The position numbers and the translations under genes are program-made. This document shows positions 10,514 to 17,868 of a stretch of DNA of 64,000 nt, in pieces; the first letter of the stretch is position 1, and each line of letters opens with the position of its first letter. The notes beneath the pieces were generated by a model, which was not told the origin of the DNA, made no database searches, and saw nothing but the letters and a program-made list of their open reading frames with translations. Source of the DNA: Symbiobacterium terraclitae (lineage in GTDB: Bacteria > Bacillota > Sulfobacillia > Symbiobacteriales > Symbiobacteriaceae); the NCBI RefSeq assembly GCF_017874315.1, contig NZ_JAGGLG010000019.1, positions 1-64,000 on the forward strand, given 5' to 3'.

Positions 10514-10548
10514 ATTGTACCGCACCTGGCACGCCGAAATTTGTCGAA
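10514..10548 (-). promoter_or_regulatory. spoIIE promoter with a perfect Spo0A box
   Basis: The plus strand carries TGTCGAA at 10542-10548, an exact 0A box. On the transcribed (minus) strand a TACAAT -10 element (complement of 10514-10519) lies 22 bases downstream, and no -35 element is evident. In B. subtilis spoIIE is a Spo0A-activated sigma-A promoter with 0A boxes near -35 and a poor -35, so this layout fits direct activation by phosphorylated Spo0A. The predicted 5' leader is about 27 bases. Confidence 0.65.
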
Positions 10549-10592
10549 TCCTGGCAGACGCGCTATGTATTTCCACCAGGCGTAAGAGAAGC

Positions 10593-10623
10593 GCCCGGCG
10601 ACTGCCTGCTGGCAGTGCCGGGC
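10593..10623 (-). terminator. Terminator of tRNA-Glu
   Basis: GCCCGGC and ACTGCC (10593-10606, with one unpaired base between them) pair with GGCAGT and GCCGGGC (10611-10623) across a TGCT loop. On the minus strand it begins 11 bases after the tRNA CCA end and is followed by a pyrimidine-rich stretch. Confidence 0.75.
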
Positions 10624-10633
10624 GTTCCTCCCC

Positions 10634-10709
10634 TGGTGACCCCAACGGGATTCGAACCCGTGTTTCCGCCTTGAAAGGGCGGTGTCCTAGGCCTCTAGAC
10701 GATGGGGCC
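10634..10709 (-). tRNA. tRNA-Glu (anticodon UUC)
   Basis: The minus strand folds as a 76-base tRNA with CCA encoded (10636-10634). The acceptor stem begins GGCCCCA, the anticodon loop CTTTCAA gives UUC, and the T loop contains GGTTCGAATCC. In B. subtilis a tRNA-Glu gene also lies just upstream of spoIIE, so the order is conserved. Confidence 0.96.
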
Positions 10710-10727
10710 AGCAAGAGGCTAGTTACG

Positions 10728-10756
10728 ATTATGAGGCGACAGAAACACAACGTCAA
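10728..10756 (-). promoter_or_regulatory. Sigma-A promoter of tRNA-Glu
   Basis: On the minus strand, TTGACG (10756-10751) and CATAAT (10733-10728) are separated by exactly 17 bases, a near-consensus sigma-A promoter. Transcription would begin about a dozen bases before the mature 5' end at 10709. Confidence 0.8.
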
Positions 10757-10804
10757 GTAGCGGCGGCTGGCAGGCGCCCCATAGCCGCACGGGGCGTCGG
10801 CCGG

Positions 10805-12070
10805 TCAGTACCGCATGGTGCAGCTGGGAGGACGGGGGATGTACACGTCCGCGTCGTCCTGGAGCAGCACCTTCACGCGCGCGCCTGCCGGCAGGGGGCC
10901 GCAGTGGCCCGGGATGACGGCGTACGCGTTGGCCGCGCACATCGTGCTGAGGACCCCGGCGCGCTGCGCCATGCCCGTGTCGAGGTGGATCTCACCGTCC
11001 GGTCCGTTGTACGCCCTGGCCCGCAGGAAGCGGGTAAGCGCCACTTTCTTGAGCACGGGTTGGTCGAGGATGCCCTCCGCCTCCCTGAGGCCCAGCCGCT
11101 TCCTCCCCAGCAGGTGGTCGAGGAGCGGGCGCACGAGCAGGTCGAAGTCGGTGATGGCCGCCGCGGGGTTCCCCGACAGCCCGATGACCAGGCGGCCGTC
11201 CAGCAGCCCGGCGCAGACGGGCGTGCCGGGCTTGATGCTCACCCGCCAGAACAGCTGCTCCGCCCCGAGGACGGCCAGCGCCTCCTTCACCACATCGAAC
11301 TGGCCTACGGAGACCCCGCCGGTCGTGATCAACAGGTCGCAGCCATGCGATTGTCCGAGCGCGCGGGCGATCACGTCGGTGACGTCACGCGCAATGCCCA
11401 GCATCACCGGCTCACCGCCCGCCGCACGCACCAGGGCCGCCATTCCGGGCCCGTTGGAGTTGCGGATCTGGCCGTGGCCGGGCACCTCCCCGACCCCGAC
11501 GAGCTCGTCGCCCGTGCTGAGGATGCCCACCCGGGGCCTCGCGTAGACCGGGACGCGCTCGATGCCCAGCGCAGCCAGCAGGTTGATCTCCTGCGGGCGG
11601 ATGAGCTGGCCCGCAGTGAGGACCACCTGTCCCTCCTGCACGTCTTCGCCGATCGGGGCCACGTTCTCCATCGGCGGCACGGGGCGGAAGATGCGCACGC
11701 CCTCGTCCGTCACCCGGACTTCCTCGAGCCGGATGACGGCGTCGGCCCCCTTCGGGAGCGCACCGCCGGTCATGATCGCCACCGTGGTACCGGGGGCCAG
11801 CTCGTCCTCCAGGGGGTGCCCCGCCGGGATGACGCCGACGAGCGGCAGGGTCACGGGCACCTCCCGGGTAGCGCCGAGCGTGTCTTGTGAGCGGACGGCA
11901 TAGCCGTCCATGCCGGAGCGGGGGAAGGGCGGCAGCGGCTCCGGCGCCCGCATGTCCTCAGCCAGGACCAGGCCCAGGGCGTCGGCCAGCGCCAGCCTTT
12001 CCACGCGGCGCGGGGGAGCGTGTTCCAGGAGCAGCGCACGAGCTTCCTCAAGCCTGAGCAATGCGGTCAC
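10805..12070 (-). CDS. moeA: Molybdopterin molybdenumtransferase MoeA
   Basis: MoeA inserts molybdate (or, in paralogues, tungstate) into adenylylated molybdopterin. The 421 residues show the signature SGMDGYA near residue 52, the MoCF-binding segment with TTGGVSVG near 250 and SGNPAAA near 300, and the C-terminal MoeA domain. It is the third gene of a mobB-tatA-moeA operon, starting seven bases after tatA. The cofactor is needed by the AOR encoded at 44-46 kb if this copy handles tungsten, or by molybdoenzymes elsewhere; the sequence alone does not tell which metal. Confidence 0.93.
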   Translation of the reverse strand: MTALLRLEEARALLLEHAPPRRVERLALADALGLVLAEDMRAPEPLPPFPRSGMDGYAVRSQDTLGATREVPVTLPLVGVIPAGHPLEDELAPGTTVAIMTGGALPKGADAVIRLEEVRVTDEGVRIFRPVPPMENVAPIGEDVQEGQVVLTAGQLIRPQEINLLAALGIERVPVYARPRVGILSTGDELVGVGEVPGHGQIRNSNGPGMAALVRAAGGEPVMLGIARDVTDVIARALGQSHGCDLLITTGGVSVGQFDVVKEALAVLGAEQLFWRVSIKPGTPVCAGLLDGRLVIGLSGNPAAAITDFDLLVRPLLDHLLGRKRLGLREAEGILDQPVLKKVALTRFLRARAYNGPDGEIHLDTGMAQRAGVLSTMCAANAYAVIPGHCGPLPAGARVKVLLQDDADVYIPRPPSCTMRY

Positions 12071-12077
12071 CCTTTCG

Positions 12078-12278
12078 CTAACCCTTCTTGTCCGATTCCG
12101 GGTCCTTGGGCTCTTCAGACTCAGGCTCGTCGCCCCGGGCGCTCTTCATCGAGCTCCGGAACTCGCGGATCGTATCACCAATCGACTTCCCTAACTGCGG
12201 GAGCTTCGAGGGTCCGAAGATTAGCAGAAGCACGATAACGATCAGTGCGATCTCCATCGGGCCGATTCGCTGCAGCAT
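12078..12278 (-). CDS. tatA: Sec-independent translocase subunit TatA
   Basis: The 66-residue protein has one N-terminal membrane helix (about residues 8-21), the hinge LIFGPSKLPQLG, an amphipathic helix and an acidic/basic tail ending DKKG, which is the typical TatA/E plan. It forms the pore-like oligomer that exports folded, often cofactor-containing proteins with TatC, which is not in this window. Its place between mobB and moeA suggests co-regulation with production of Mo- or W-cofactor enzymes that leave the cell folded. Confidence 0.93.
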   Translation of the reverse strand: MLQRIGPMEIALIVIVLLLIFGPSKLPQLGKSIGDTIREFRSSMKSARGDEPESEEPKDPESDKKG

Positions 12279-12290
12279 TCCTTACGCCTC

Positions 12291-12794
12291 CTATCTTCGG
12301 AGCAAACGCTGTTCCACGAAGTCTGCGATGGCCGGGATGTCGTTCCAGTCGAACCGGGGCCGGTCCGTCTCCACCGGGAGGTCGCCGGCCACGGCCAGCA
12401 GCGAGGGGTCGTCGCCGCAGAGCAGCCGGCCCTCGTTCCTGGCACTGCTGAAGATCTCGATCTTGGCGAAGCGCTCGCGCTTGAAGCCTTCCGTGATGAC
12501 GATGTCCACCGGTCCCAGCAGCGCGATGGCGTCCGCTGCGCTGAACCGATCCGCATCGACCGACCGCACCAGCCCGATCTGGCCGGGGCCGATGATGCAG
12601 ACGGCCCGGGCACCCGCCTGCCTGTGCCGCCAGGTGTCCTTTCCCTCATGGTCCATCTGAAAACCGTGCACGTCGTGCTTCAGGGTGCCAACGCTCCAGC
12701 CGCGCCGGGTGAGCTCCGCCACCAGGCGCTCCACAAGGGTCGTCTTGCCGCACTTGCCGCAGCCGACCACCGAAAGCACAGGGGGCATGGCCAT
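12291..12794 (-). CDS. mobB: Molybdopterin-guanine dinucleotide biosynthesis protein MobB
   Basis: MobB is a GTP-binding protein that assists conversion of molybdopterin to its guanine dinucleotide form. The P-loop GCGKCGKTT is at residues 11-19 of the 167-residue product. It continues with the family's KHDVHGF and DTWRHRQAGA segments. The ATG at 12794 gives a normal MobB length and has a purine-rich site (GGCGGAGAGAG) just upstream; the open frame continues further but encodes low-quality sequence. First gene of the operon with tatA and moeA. Confidence 0.9.
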   Translation of the reverse strand: MAMPPVLSVVGCGKCGKTTLVERLVAELTRRGWSVGTLKHDVHGFQMDHEGKDTWRHRQAGARAVCIIGPGQIGLVRSVDADRFSAADAIALLGPVDIVITEGFKRERFAKIEIFSSARNEGRLLCGDDPSLLAVAGDLPVETDRPRFDWNDIPAIADFVEQRLLRR

Positions 12795-12948
12795 GATGTC
12801 TCTCTCCGCCTTCCTCGCCACTGTCAGGTTAATGTTACCCCGTTGTGGGCTTCCGGGCCATCGGGCGCGGGGCCATGACCGATTAGCCCAAAATGAGGGC
12901 TGCGTTGTGGGGGGCGTGCGCATGCTAAGGCGGTGAGGAGGTGACCCG

Positions 12949-13122
12949 ATGTCGCGCAAGGGAGAGCGCAACCAGAGGCTGCAGGCGGGGAAGGCCAACC
13001 GGCGGGAACGCGGTTTCCTCCCCAGCATGGAGGGCGCGGCCAAGGCGCAGTTCGACGACCCTGAGGAGGCAAAGCGGAAGACGCTCCACGTGCCCGACCC
13101 GGCGGACCGGTGGCCTGACTAG
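12949..13122 (+). CDS. Small hydrophilic protein, 57 residues, unknown function
   Basis: A short gene begins MSRKGERNQ and ends DPADRWPD. Its ATG has an excellent ribosome binding site (GGAGGTGA, five bases before the start) and the frame ends 50 bases before the cortex-hydrolase gene, which has the same kind of site. The product is highly charged, rich in Lys, Arg, Glu and Asp, with no membrane segment. Small charged proteins next to cortex-lytic genes are often spore components, so a sporulation or spore-core role is a reasonable but unproven guess. I recognise no named family. Confidence 0.6.
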   Translation: MSRKGERNQRLQAGKANRRERGFLPSMEGAAKAQFDDPEEAKRKTLHVPDPADRWPD

Positions 13123-13171
13123 CGCACCCTCCCTCCATCCCCCGCATTGGATGGAGGGAGGTGACGCGCAG

Positions 13172-14428
13172 ATGTATGTGACGACAGTGGCGCCGGGCGA
13201 GAGCCTGGCGCAGGTCGCCCGGCGCACCGGCGTGACGGTCGAGGCGCTGGCCGGCGCGAACGGCCTCGGGACCGACGGCAGGGTGACGCCCGGGCTCGCG
13301 CTCGTCGTGCCCTCCAACCAGTACGTGGTGCAGGCGGGCGACACGCTGTTCAGCATCGCCCGGCTGAGCGGGCTGACCGTGGCCGAGCTCCGCCGCGCCA
13401 ACCCGGGCCTCCCGCAGGTGCTGTACCCGGGCAGGCGGCTTCGCATCCCCGATCCCCCGCGGCGCGCCGCCGAGGTGATCGGCTACCTGCCCCTCACCGA
13501 CCCCGGCGTCACGGCAGACGACGTCGCTCCCTGGCGGGGCGGGCTCACCTGGGTGGCGCTCTTCTCCCACCTGATCGACGGCGAGGGCAACCTGCCGCCC
13601 ATCGACGACGCGGCGGCGATCACGGCCGCCCGCGCGGCCGGCGCGCAGCCGCTGCTCTCCATCGCCAACATGGAGCCGGGCGGTGCATTCAGCCCCGAGT
13701 TCGCCAGGCGGATCATCACGGTGCCCGAGGTCCGCGAGCGCACGATCGCCAGCGTCGTCCGCCTCCTGAACGAGAAGGGCTACGCGGGCGTCGACGCCGA
13801 CATCGAGAACATCGATGCGGACCTGCGGCAGGGCTACGTCGACTTCCTCCGCGAGCTGAAGCAGCGAATCGGGGACCGGCTCCTCAACGTGGCCGTGCCC
13901 CCGAAGTACGACGAGCAGACCTTCGCCTACGCCCGGGGGCACGACTACGCCGGGATCGGGCGCGTGGCGGACCGGGTGTACATCATGAACTACGAGTTCA
14001 GCTGGGTGGGGGGCCCGCCCGGGCCCATCGCGCCGCTGCCGCAGTACCGCCGGGTGCTGCTGTACGCCGCCAGCCTCATCGACCGGGCCAAGCTCCTCGC
14101 CGGCATCTCCACGACCGCATACGACTGGGAGCTGCCCGATACGCCGGAGAACCGCGCCCGACCGCTGTCGCACGACGCAGCCGTTGCACTGGCCATCGAG
14201 CGGGGCGTTCCGATCCGGTACAGCGAGCCCCAGGCCTCGCCGTGGTTCCGCTATACGGATGGCAGCGTGGAACGGGAGGTCTGGTTCGAGGATGCGCGCA
14301 GCCTTCTGGCCAAATTCGCCGTCATCCGCGAGCTGGGCCTCAGGGGATACGGCATCTGGCACCTGGGCGCACGGAACTCCGGTCTCATCACCCTGAGCCG
14401 GATGCTGTTCACGGTGAGCGGCGGGTAG
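13172..14428 (+). CDS. LysM-GH18 spore cortex-lytic glycosidase (YaaH/SleL-like)
   Basis: The 418-residue protein has two N-terminal LysM peptidoglycan-binding repeats (about 1-47 and 50-95) and a GH18 domain from about residue 98. The catalytic segment reads GVDADIEN near 205-212, keeping the Asp-x-Asp-x-Glu acid. YaaH/SleL enzymes act as N-acetylglucosaminidases on spore cortex fragments during germination. There is no signal peptide, as usual for these coat-localised proteins. The ATG follows GGAGGTGACGCGCAG. It is probably transcribed with the preceding 57-codon gene and ends at a GC-rich hairpin. Confidence 0.88.
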   Translation: MYVTTVAPGESLAQVARRTGVTVEALAGANGLGTDGRVTPGLALVVPSNQYVVQAGDTLFSIARLSGLTVAELRRANPGLPQVLYPGRRLRIPDPPRRAAEVIGYLPLTDPGVTADDVAPWRGGLTWVALFSHLIDGEGNLPPIDDAAAITAARAAGAQPLLSIANMEPGGAFSPEFARRIITVPEVRERTIASVVRLLNEKGYAGVDADIENIDADLRQGYVDFLRELKQRIGDRLLNVAVPPKYDEQTFAYARGHDYAGIGRVADRVYIMNYEFSWVGGPPGPIAPLPQYRRVLLYAASLIDRAKLLAGISTTAYDWELPDTPENRARPLSHDAAVALAIERGVPIRYSEPQASPWFRYTDGSVEREVWFEDARSLLAKFAVIRELGLRGYGIWHLGARNSGLITLSRMLFTVSGG

Positions 14429-14455
14429 GCCGGATACGACCCACGAGCCAGTCAG

Positions 14456-14484
14456 GCCCCGCCCGGCGTTCGCCGCGGCGGGGC
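14456..14484. terminator. Terminator between convergent genes
   Basis: GCCCCGCC (14456-14463) pairs with GGCGGGGC (14477-14484), with GGC/GCC inside. It lies between the converging cortex-hydrolase and ABC-permease genes and may serve both strands. No strong T run is present. Confidence 0.6.
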
Positions 14485-14494
14485 TCATCTGAGC

Positions 14495-15301
14495 TCAGCT
14501 CCCCGTGCTCGTGTAGTTGCGCGTGCCCAGCTGCCAGAACCCGTATGCGGCCGCGATGGAGGCCAGACCCACCGCCGGGGTGGCCCAGGCCAGCGCGGGA
14601 ACCGGCAGCTGCGCCACCCGGTCCAGCAGGACGTGCGCGGGGAAGAAATTGATGAAGGCGAAGGGGACGAGCACGGTGAGCACCACCTGCATCGCCCGGT
14701 GGTAGATGGAGATGGGGTAGTTGATCAGCTGCCGTGCCGGGAAGACGAGGTTCCAGTAAAAGGTGTAGGTGCGGGTCGTCCAGAAGGCCAGGGTCGCCGT
14801 GGCGATGAGGGCCGCGCCCAGGATCAGGCCTCCGCCCAGCGCGGTGAGCAGCAGGTAGGCCAGCTTCACGGCGGTGAGGCGCACGCCGGCCACCCGCACC
14901 GCGAAGATGAATGCGGCGATGGAGAAGACGAACTGGCCCATGCCGTTGATGGGCGACTGGCTGCCGAGGACGGTGAGCAGCGGGTTGATGGGCCTGAGCA
15001 GGGCCCGGTCGTAAGTGCCCATCCGCACCTGCTCCTCAAAGCCCACCAGGCTCCAGAAGAACGAGACCGACACGCCCCAGGCCAGGATGGCGAGGGCGTA
15101 AAGCAGGACGATCTCCTCCAGGCGCCAGCCGCCCACGGTATTGAAGCGCTGCGTGAGCCAGTAGAGCGCCACGAACTGTCCCCCGTAGGTCAGCACCATG
15201 GAGATGATGTGGGCGACGAAGTTGGCCCGGTACTGCATCCGCGCCCGGGCCTGGGCCAGCGCCATCCGGCAGTAGCACGACAGGTTGTGCCGCAGGTCCA
15301 T
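14495..15301 (-). CDS. ABC-2 type export permease, second subunit
   Basis: The 268-residue polytopic protein has about six membrane segments and belongs to the DUF990-like ABC-2 permeases that occur as adjacent pairs. The start is the ATG at 15301 (MDLRHNLS), preceded by AGGGGGGATAGCG; the longer frame upstream lies inside the partner gene. Two bases separate it from that partner, so the two are translationally coupled. The substrate is unknown. Confidence 0.82.
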   Translation of the reverse strand: MDLRHNLSCYCRMALAQARARMQYRANFVAHIISMVLTYGGQFVALYWLTQRFNTVGGWRLEEIVLLYALAILAWGVSVSFFWSLVGFEEQVRMGTYDRALLRPINPLLTVLGSQSPINGMGQFVFSIAAFIFAVRVAGVRLTAVKLAYLLLTALGGGLILGAALIATATLAFWTTRTYTFYWNLVFPARQLINYPISIYHRAMQVVLTVLVPFAFINFFPAHVLLDRVAQLPVPALAWATPAVGLASIAAAYGFWQLGTRNYTSTGS

Positions 15302-15303
15302 CG

Positions 15304-16074
15304 CTATCCCCCCTGCATCGTCAGTCTCCGCTGCCCTGCGGTCCACATCGCCCAGAGCACCGCGACCGCCGCCAGCGCCCACGCCAGCTGCAGGCCGAGC
15401 GCCCGCAGGAGTTCGGCTCCCGACAGCGTTCCGGCGAGGATGGCCGAGGGCACGAAGAAGGTGCCCGCGAAGGGGAGGTACGACGCCAGGGCCCCGGCCC
15501 ACGCCGGCAGGTAGTAGAGCGGGATGAACTCGCCGGAGAAGAGGGAGCTCATCAGCTCCCACAGGTTTTCGGCCTCGGTGAACTGCACCGTCCAGAGGGC
15601 GATCAGCGTCAGCGAGAGCTGGAACGCCGCGGCGATGACCCAGCCCGCGAGCCCGCTGGCCGCAAACAGCAGGAGCGCCGCGGGGTGGGGCGCCGGGAGG
15701 CCGAAGGCGATCCAGATCAGCACGAAGACCGGCAGCGACCGGGCGAGCCGGAAGAGCGACCGGCCCAGGAAGTCGCCCAGCACCCGCACCGGCAGTGCGA
15801 CGGGCTTGATCAGCTCCAGCCCCACGTCGCCCATGCGGAACTTCTCGCTGACTTCCCAGGTGGGAATGAAGATCAGTTCGCCGAGGAAGCGCGAGGCGAT
15901 GATGTACTGCATCTGGCGCTCCAGGGCCGCCGGGTCATCCCGCAGCAGCGCCGTCCAGATCCCGGCGAACAGGACGAACCAGATGAGGCTGGAGGCCAGG
16001 CCCAGCCAGCCCTCCACCTTGTAGGCCGCCTGCTGGCGGAACCCCTGCGCCACGAAGGCCGCGAACACGCCCAT
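15304..16074 (-). CDS. ABC-2 type export permease, first subunit
   Basis: The 256-residue integral membrane protein has about six hydrophobic segments and pairs with the downstream permease to form the membrane part of an ABC exporter. The ATG at 16074 (MGVFAAF) follows GAGGGGGG with adequate spacing; an earlier in-frame ATG at 16095 overlaps that site. Unusually, no ATP-binding subunit is encoded next to it: the upstream neighbour is divergent and unrelated. The ATPase must come from elsewhere. Confidence 0.82.
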   Translation of the reverse strand: MGVFAAFVAQGFRQQAAYKVEGWLGLASSLIWFVLFAGIWTALLRDDPAALERQMQYIIASRFLGELIFIPTWEVSEKFRMGDVGLELIKPVALPVRVLGDFLGRSLFRLARSLPVFVLIWIAFGLPAPHPAALLLFAASGLAGWVIAAAFQLSLTLIALWTVQFTEAENLWELMSSLFSGEFIPLYYLPAWAGALASYLPFAGTFFVPSAILAGTLSGAELLRALGLQLAWALAAVAVLWAMWTAGQRRLTMQGG

Positions 16075-16193
16075 CGAACTCGTTTCCCCCCTCATGAAGC
16101 CACCACCACGTACGTTAGCCCCGTCCCCGTTGAGAAGGAGTCTCTGTTTTCACTGTGGAAAGTTTTATGCATGCTGAGACGGAGGTTCACGCC

Positions 16194-16658
16194 ATGAAAG
16201 CAGAGGTAGTCAACGCCTTTCTATCCGCTGCACGACACAGCCTGACCAAGGAACTGCAGTCCGAGGTCAAGAGGGTGGGCCTGTACGTGGACCCGACTGA
16301 GCATGTGACGGACGAGGTGGTGGTCTATCTTTCGTTCGTCGGGCAGGTACGCGGTTCCCTGCTGCTGGGCCTCGACCTTGCAGCTGCGCGGGCCATCGCC
16401 ACCGCGATGGTCGACGAGCCCCTCGACGAGCTGACCGAGATGGGCCTCTCGGCCCTGGCGGAGCTGGGCAACCTGGTGGCCGGCGGCGCCTGCACCGAGC
16501 TGGAGCGAATCGGCCTCGCCGCCGACATCACCCCGCCGACGATCATGATCGGTTTCCGCTCCCGCATCTCCACCCTCGGCGTGAGCCGGGTCGTCATGCC
16601 GCTGGCCACGCGGCACGGCAAGCTGAACCTGCACCTCTCCCTTGATATCGCCGCCTAG
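16194..16658 (+). CDS. CheX-like chemotaxis phosphatase domain protein
   Basis: The 154-residue protein matches the CheX/CheC phosphatase fold. The region around ALAELGNLVAGGACTELE (about 88-105) corresponds to the family helix with the E-x2-N signature that positions a water for CheY-P hydrolysis. The start is ATG at 16194, eight bases after GGAGG. No other chemotaxis gene is nearby, so it may act on a distant CheY or on a receiver domain of another pathway. The next gene encodes a CBS-pair protein and is likely co-transcribed. Confidence 0.75.
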   Translation: MKAEVVNAFLSAARHSLTKELQSEVKRVGLYVDPTEHVTDEVVVYLSFVGQVRGSLLLGLDLAAARAIATAMVDEPLDELTEMGLSALAELGNLVAGGACTELERIGLAADITPPTIMIGFRSRISTLGVSRVVMPLATRHGKLNLHLSLDIAA

Positions 16659-16687
16659 CGCGGAACGCCGAAGGAGGGCCCAGAGCG

Positions 16688-17110
16688 ATGACCCTGGTGC
16701 GCGACGCCATGATCCAGGTGCCTGCCCTGTCCGCCACCGATCCGATCTTCCTCGCCCTGAGGGCGATGCGGGAGCAGAAGGTCCCGTTCGTGCCCGTCGT
16801 GCGCAGCGACGGGAGCCTGTACGGCCTGGTGACGGAGGGCGATCTGATCCGCCTGATCTACCGGGCGACCCGAGAGCAGAGCGACACCGTTCCGCGCTGG
16901 ATCCGGGGCGCGGGGCGCGATCTCCTGCAGTTCCAGTCACTCCGGGAGGTTGTCACCCGACAGCTGGACACCGTTGCTCCCGACCTCAGTCTGGAGGAGG
17001 CCGCGGAGCTGATGTTCAGCCACAACCGGAAAGTCCTGCCCGTCGTGGTCGACGGCAAGCCGGTGGGCTACCTCACGCGGACGGCGATCATCGACCACCT
17101 GATCGGATAA
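16688..17110 (+). CDS. CBS-domain pair protein
   Basis: The 140 residues comprise two CBS motifs (about 1-65 and 75-140), with the typical VPFVPVVRSDGSLYGLVTEG and VLPVVVDGKPVGYLTRT repeats. Such free-standing pairs bind adenine nucleotides and report energy state to a partner. A ribosome binding site (AAGGAGGG) precedes the ATG. It follows the CheX-like gene by 29 bases, which hints at a joint role that the sequence does not define. Confidence 0.88.
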   Translation: MTLVRDAMIQVPALSATDPIFLALRAMREQKVPFVPVVRSDGSLYGLVTEGDLIRLIYRATREQSDTVPRWIRGAGRDLLQFQSLREVVTRQLDTVAPDLSLEEAAELMFSHNRKVLPVVVDGKPVGYLTRTAIIDHLIG

Positions 17111-17116
17111 TCCATT

Positions 17117-17141
17117 CCCCCTCTCGCCCGGCGAGGGGGGG
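17117..17141 (+). terminator. Hairpin after the CBS gene
   Basis: A C-rich arm (17117-17123) and a G-rich arm (17135-17141) flank a TCGCC/GGCGA inner stem. It follows the CBS-gene stop by about six bases and separates it from the hydrogenase operon. Confidence 0.6.
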
Positions 17142-17279
17142 TTCGTTCACTAGTTCCAAAGGACCACGACCTTTGTAAACTTACTATACGATAGATAGGC
17201 AACCGAGAGCCTTGCCGCACGTTGCGCAGGTCATATACCATCAAGGTGAAGAGGATAGTTCCCGATTTCACAAGCAGAC

Positions 17280-17297
17280 TTGTTACAACTTTCACAA
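17280..17297 (+). promoter_or_regulatory. Rex-like operator before the [FeFe] hydrogenase operon
   Basis: The sequence TTGTTACAACTTTCACAA agrees with the redox-sensor Rex consensus (TTGTKAA-N4-TTMACAA) at about 12 of 14 conserved positions and lies 13 bases before the hydC start. A second overlapping dyad, ACAAG-CAGA-CTTGT, covers 17270-17282. Rex represses fermentation and hydrogenase genes in many Firmicutes when NADH/NAD+ is low. The site lies between the ribosome binding site and the likely promoter region, so it could block initiation or elongation. Confidence 0.55.
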
Positions 17298-17310
17298 AGG
17301 TGGTGAGCGA

Positions 17311-17868
17311 ATGTCCAGACCATGTTGTCAGGGCATCACGCCAGACGACCCGCGGTTCGCCGAACTGGATGCGTTTATCCGGGACGGTCACGCTGCGCCG
17401 CGGTTCCTCATCGCTGTGCTTCACCGCGCACAGGAGCTCTTCGGGTACCTGCCCGAGGAGGTTCAGAGCCATATCGCGAAGGCCCTGCACGTGCCCCCCA
17501 GTGAGGTCTATGGTGTGGTGACGTTCTACAACTACTTCACCCTGAAGCCTGTGGGCAAGTTTCCCATCAACGTCTGCATGGGGACAGCCTGCTACGTTCA
17601 GGGAGCAGGCCGCGTTCTGGCCCAGTTTGAACAGGAGCTGGGCATCAAGCCGGGCGAGATGACCCCCGACGGGCTCTTCTCCCTGGAGGTCTGCCGCTGC
17701 ATCGGGGCGTGCGGGCTGGCTCCCGTGGCCACCATCGCTGGAGAGGTGTACGGGAAGTTAACGGAGGCGACAGCCAAGAAGCTGATCGCCGAGTTCCGTG
17801 CACAGGCCGCCGCCGAACCAGGACAGGCCGAAGCCGTCGGTGTTGCTACGGGAGGTGAGCCCGCATGA
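17311..17868 (+). CDS. hydC: NADH-linked [FeFe] hydrogenase gamma subunit, NuoE-like [2Fe-2S] protein
   Basis: The 185-residue thioredoxin-fold protein has the four-cysteine [2Fe-2S] pattern of NuoE/HydC: Cys in NVCMGTAC and again in CRCIGACG (about residues 90-135). It passes electrons within the soluble hydrogenase together with HydB. The ATG at 17311 follows GGTGGTGAGCG; an upstream in-frame extension would cover the operator and is unlikely. Its stop overlaps the hydB start by four bases, indicating coupled translation. Confidence 0.92.
   Translation: MSRPCCQGITPDDPRFAELDAFIRDGHAAPRFLIAVLHRAQELFGYLPEEVQSHIAKALHVPPSEVYGVVTFYNYFTLKPVGKFPINVCMGTACYVQGAGRVLAQFEQELGIKPGEMTPDGLFSLEVCRCIGACGLAPVATIAGEVYGKLTEATAKKLIAEFRAQAAAEPGQAEAVGVATGGEPA

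Noticed and set aside
10481-10756. N-terminal extension of SpoIIE
   Set aside because: It would translate through the tRNA-Glu gene and its terminator and promoter; the GTG at 10480 has a ribosome binding site.
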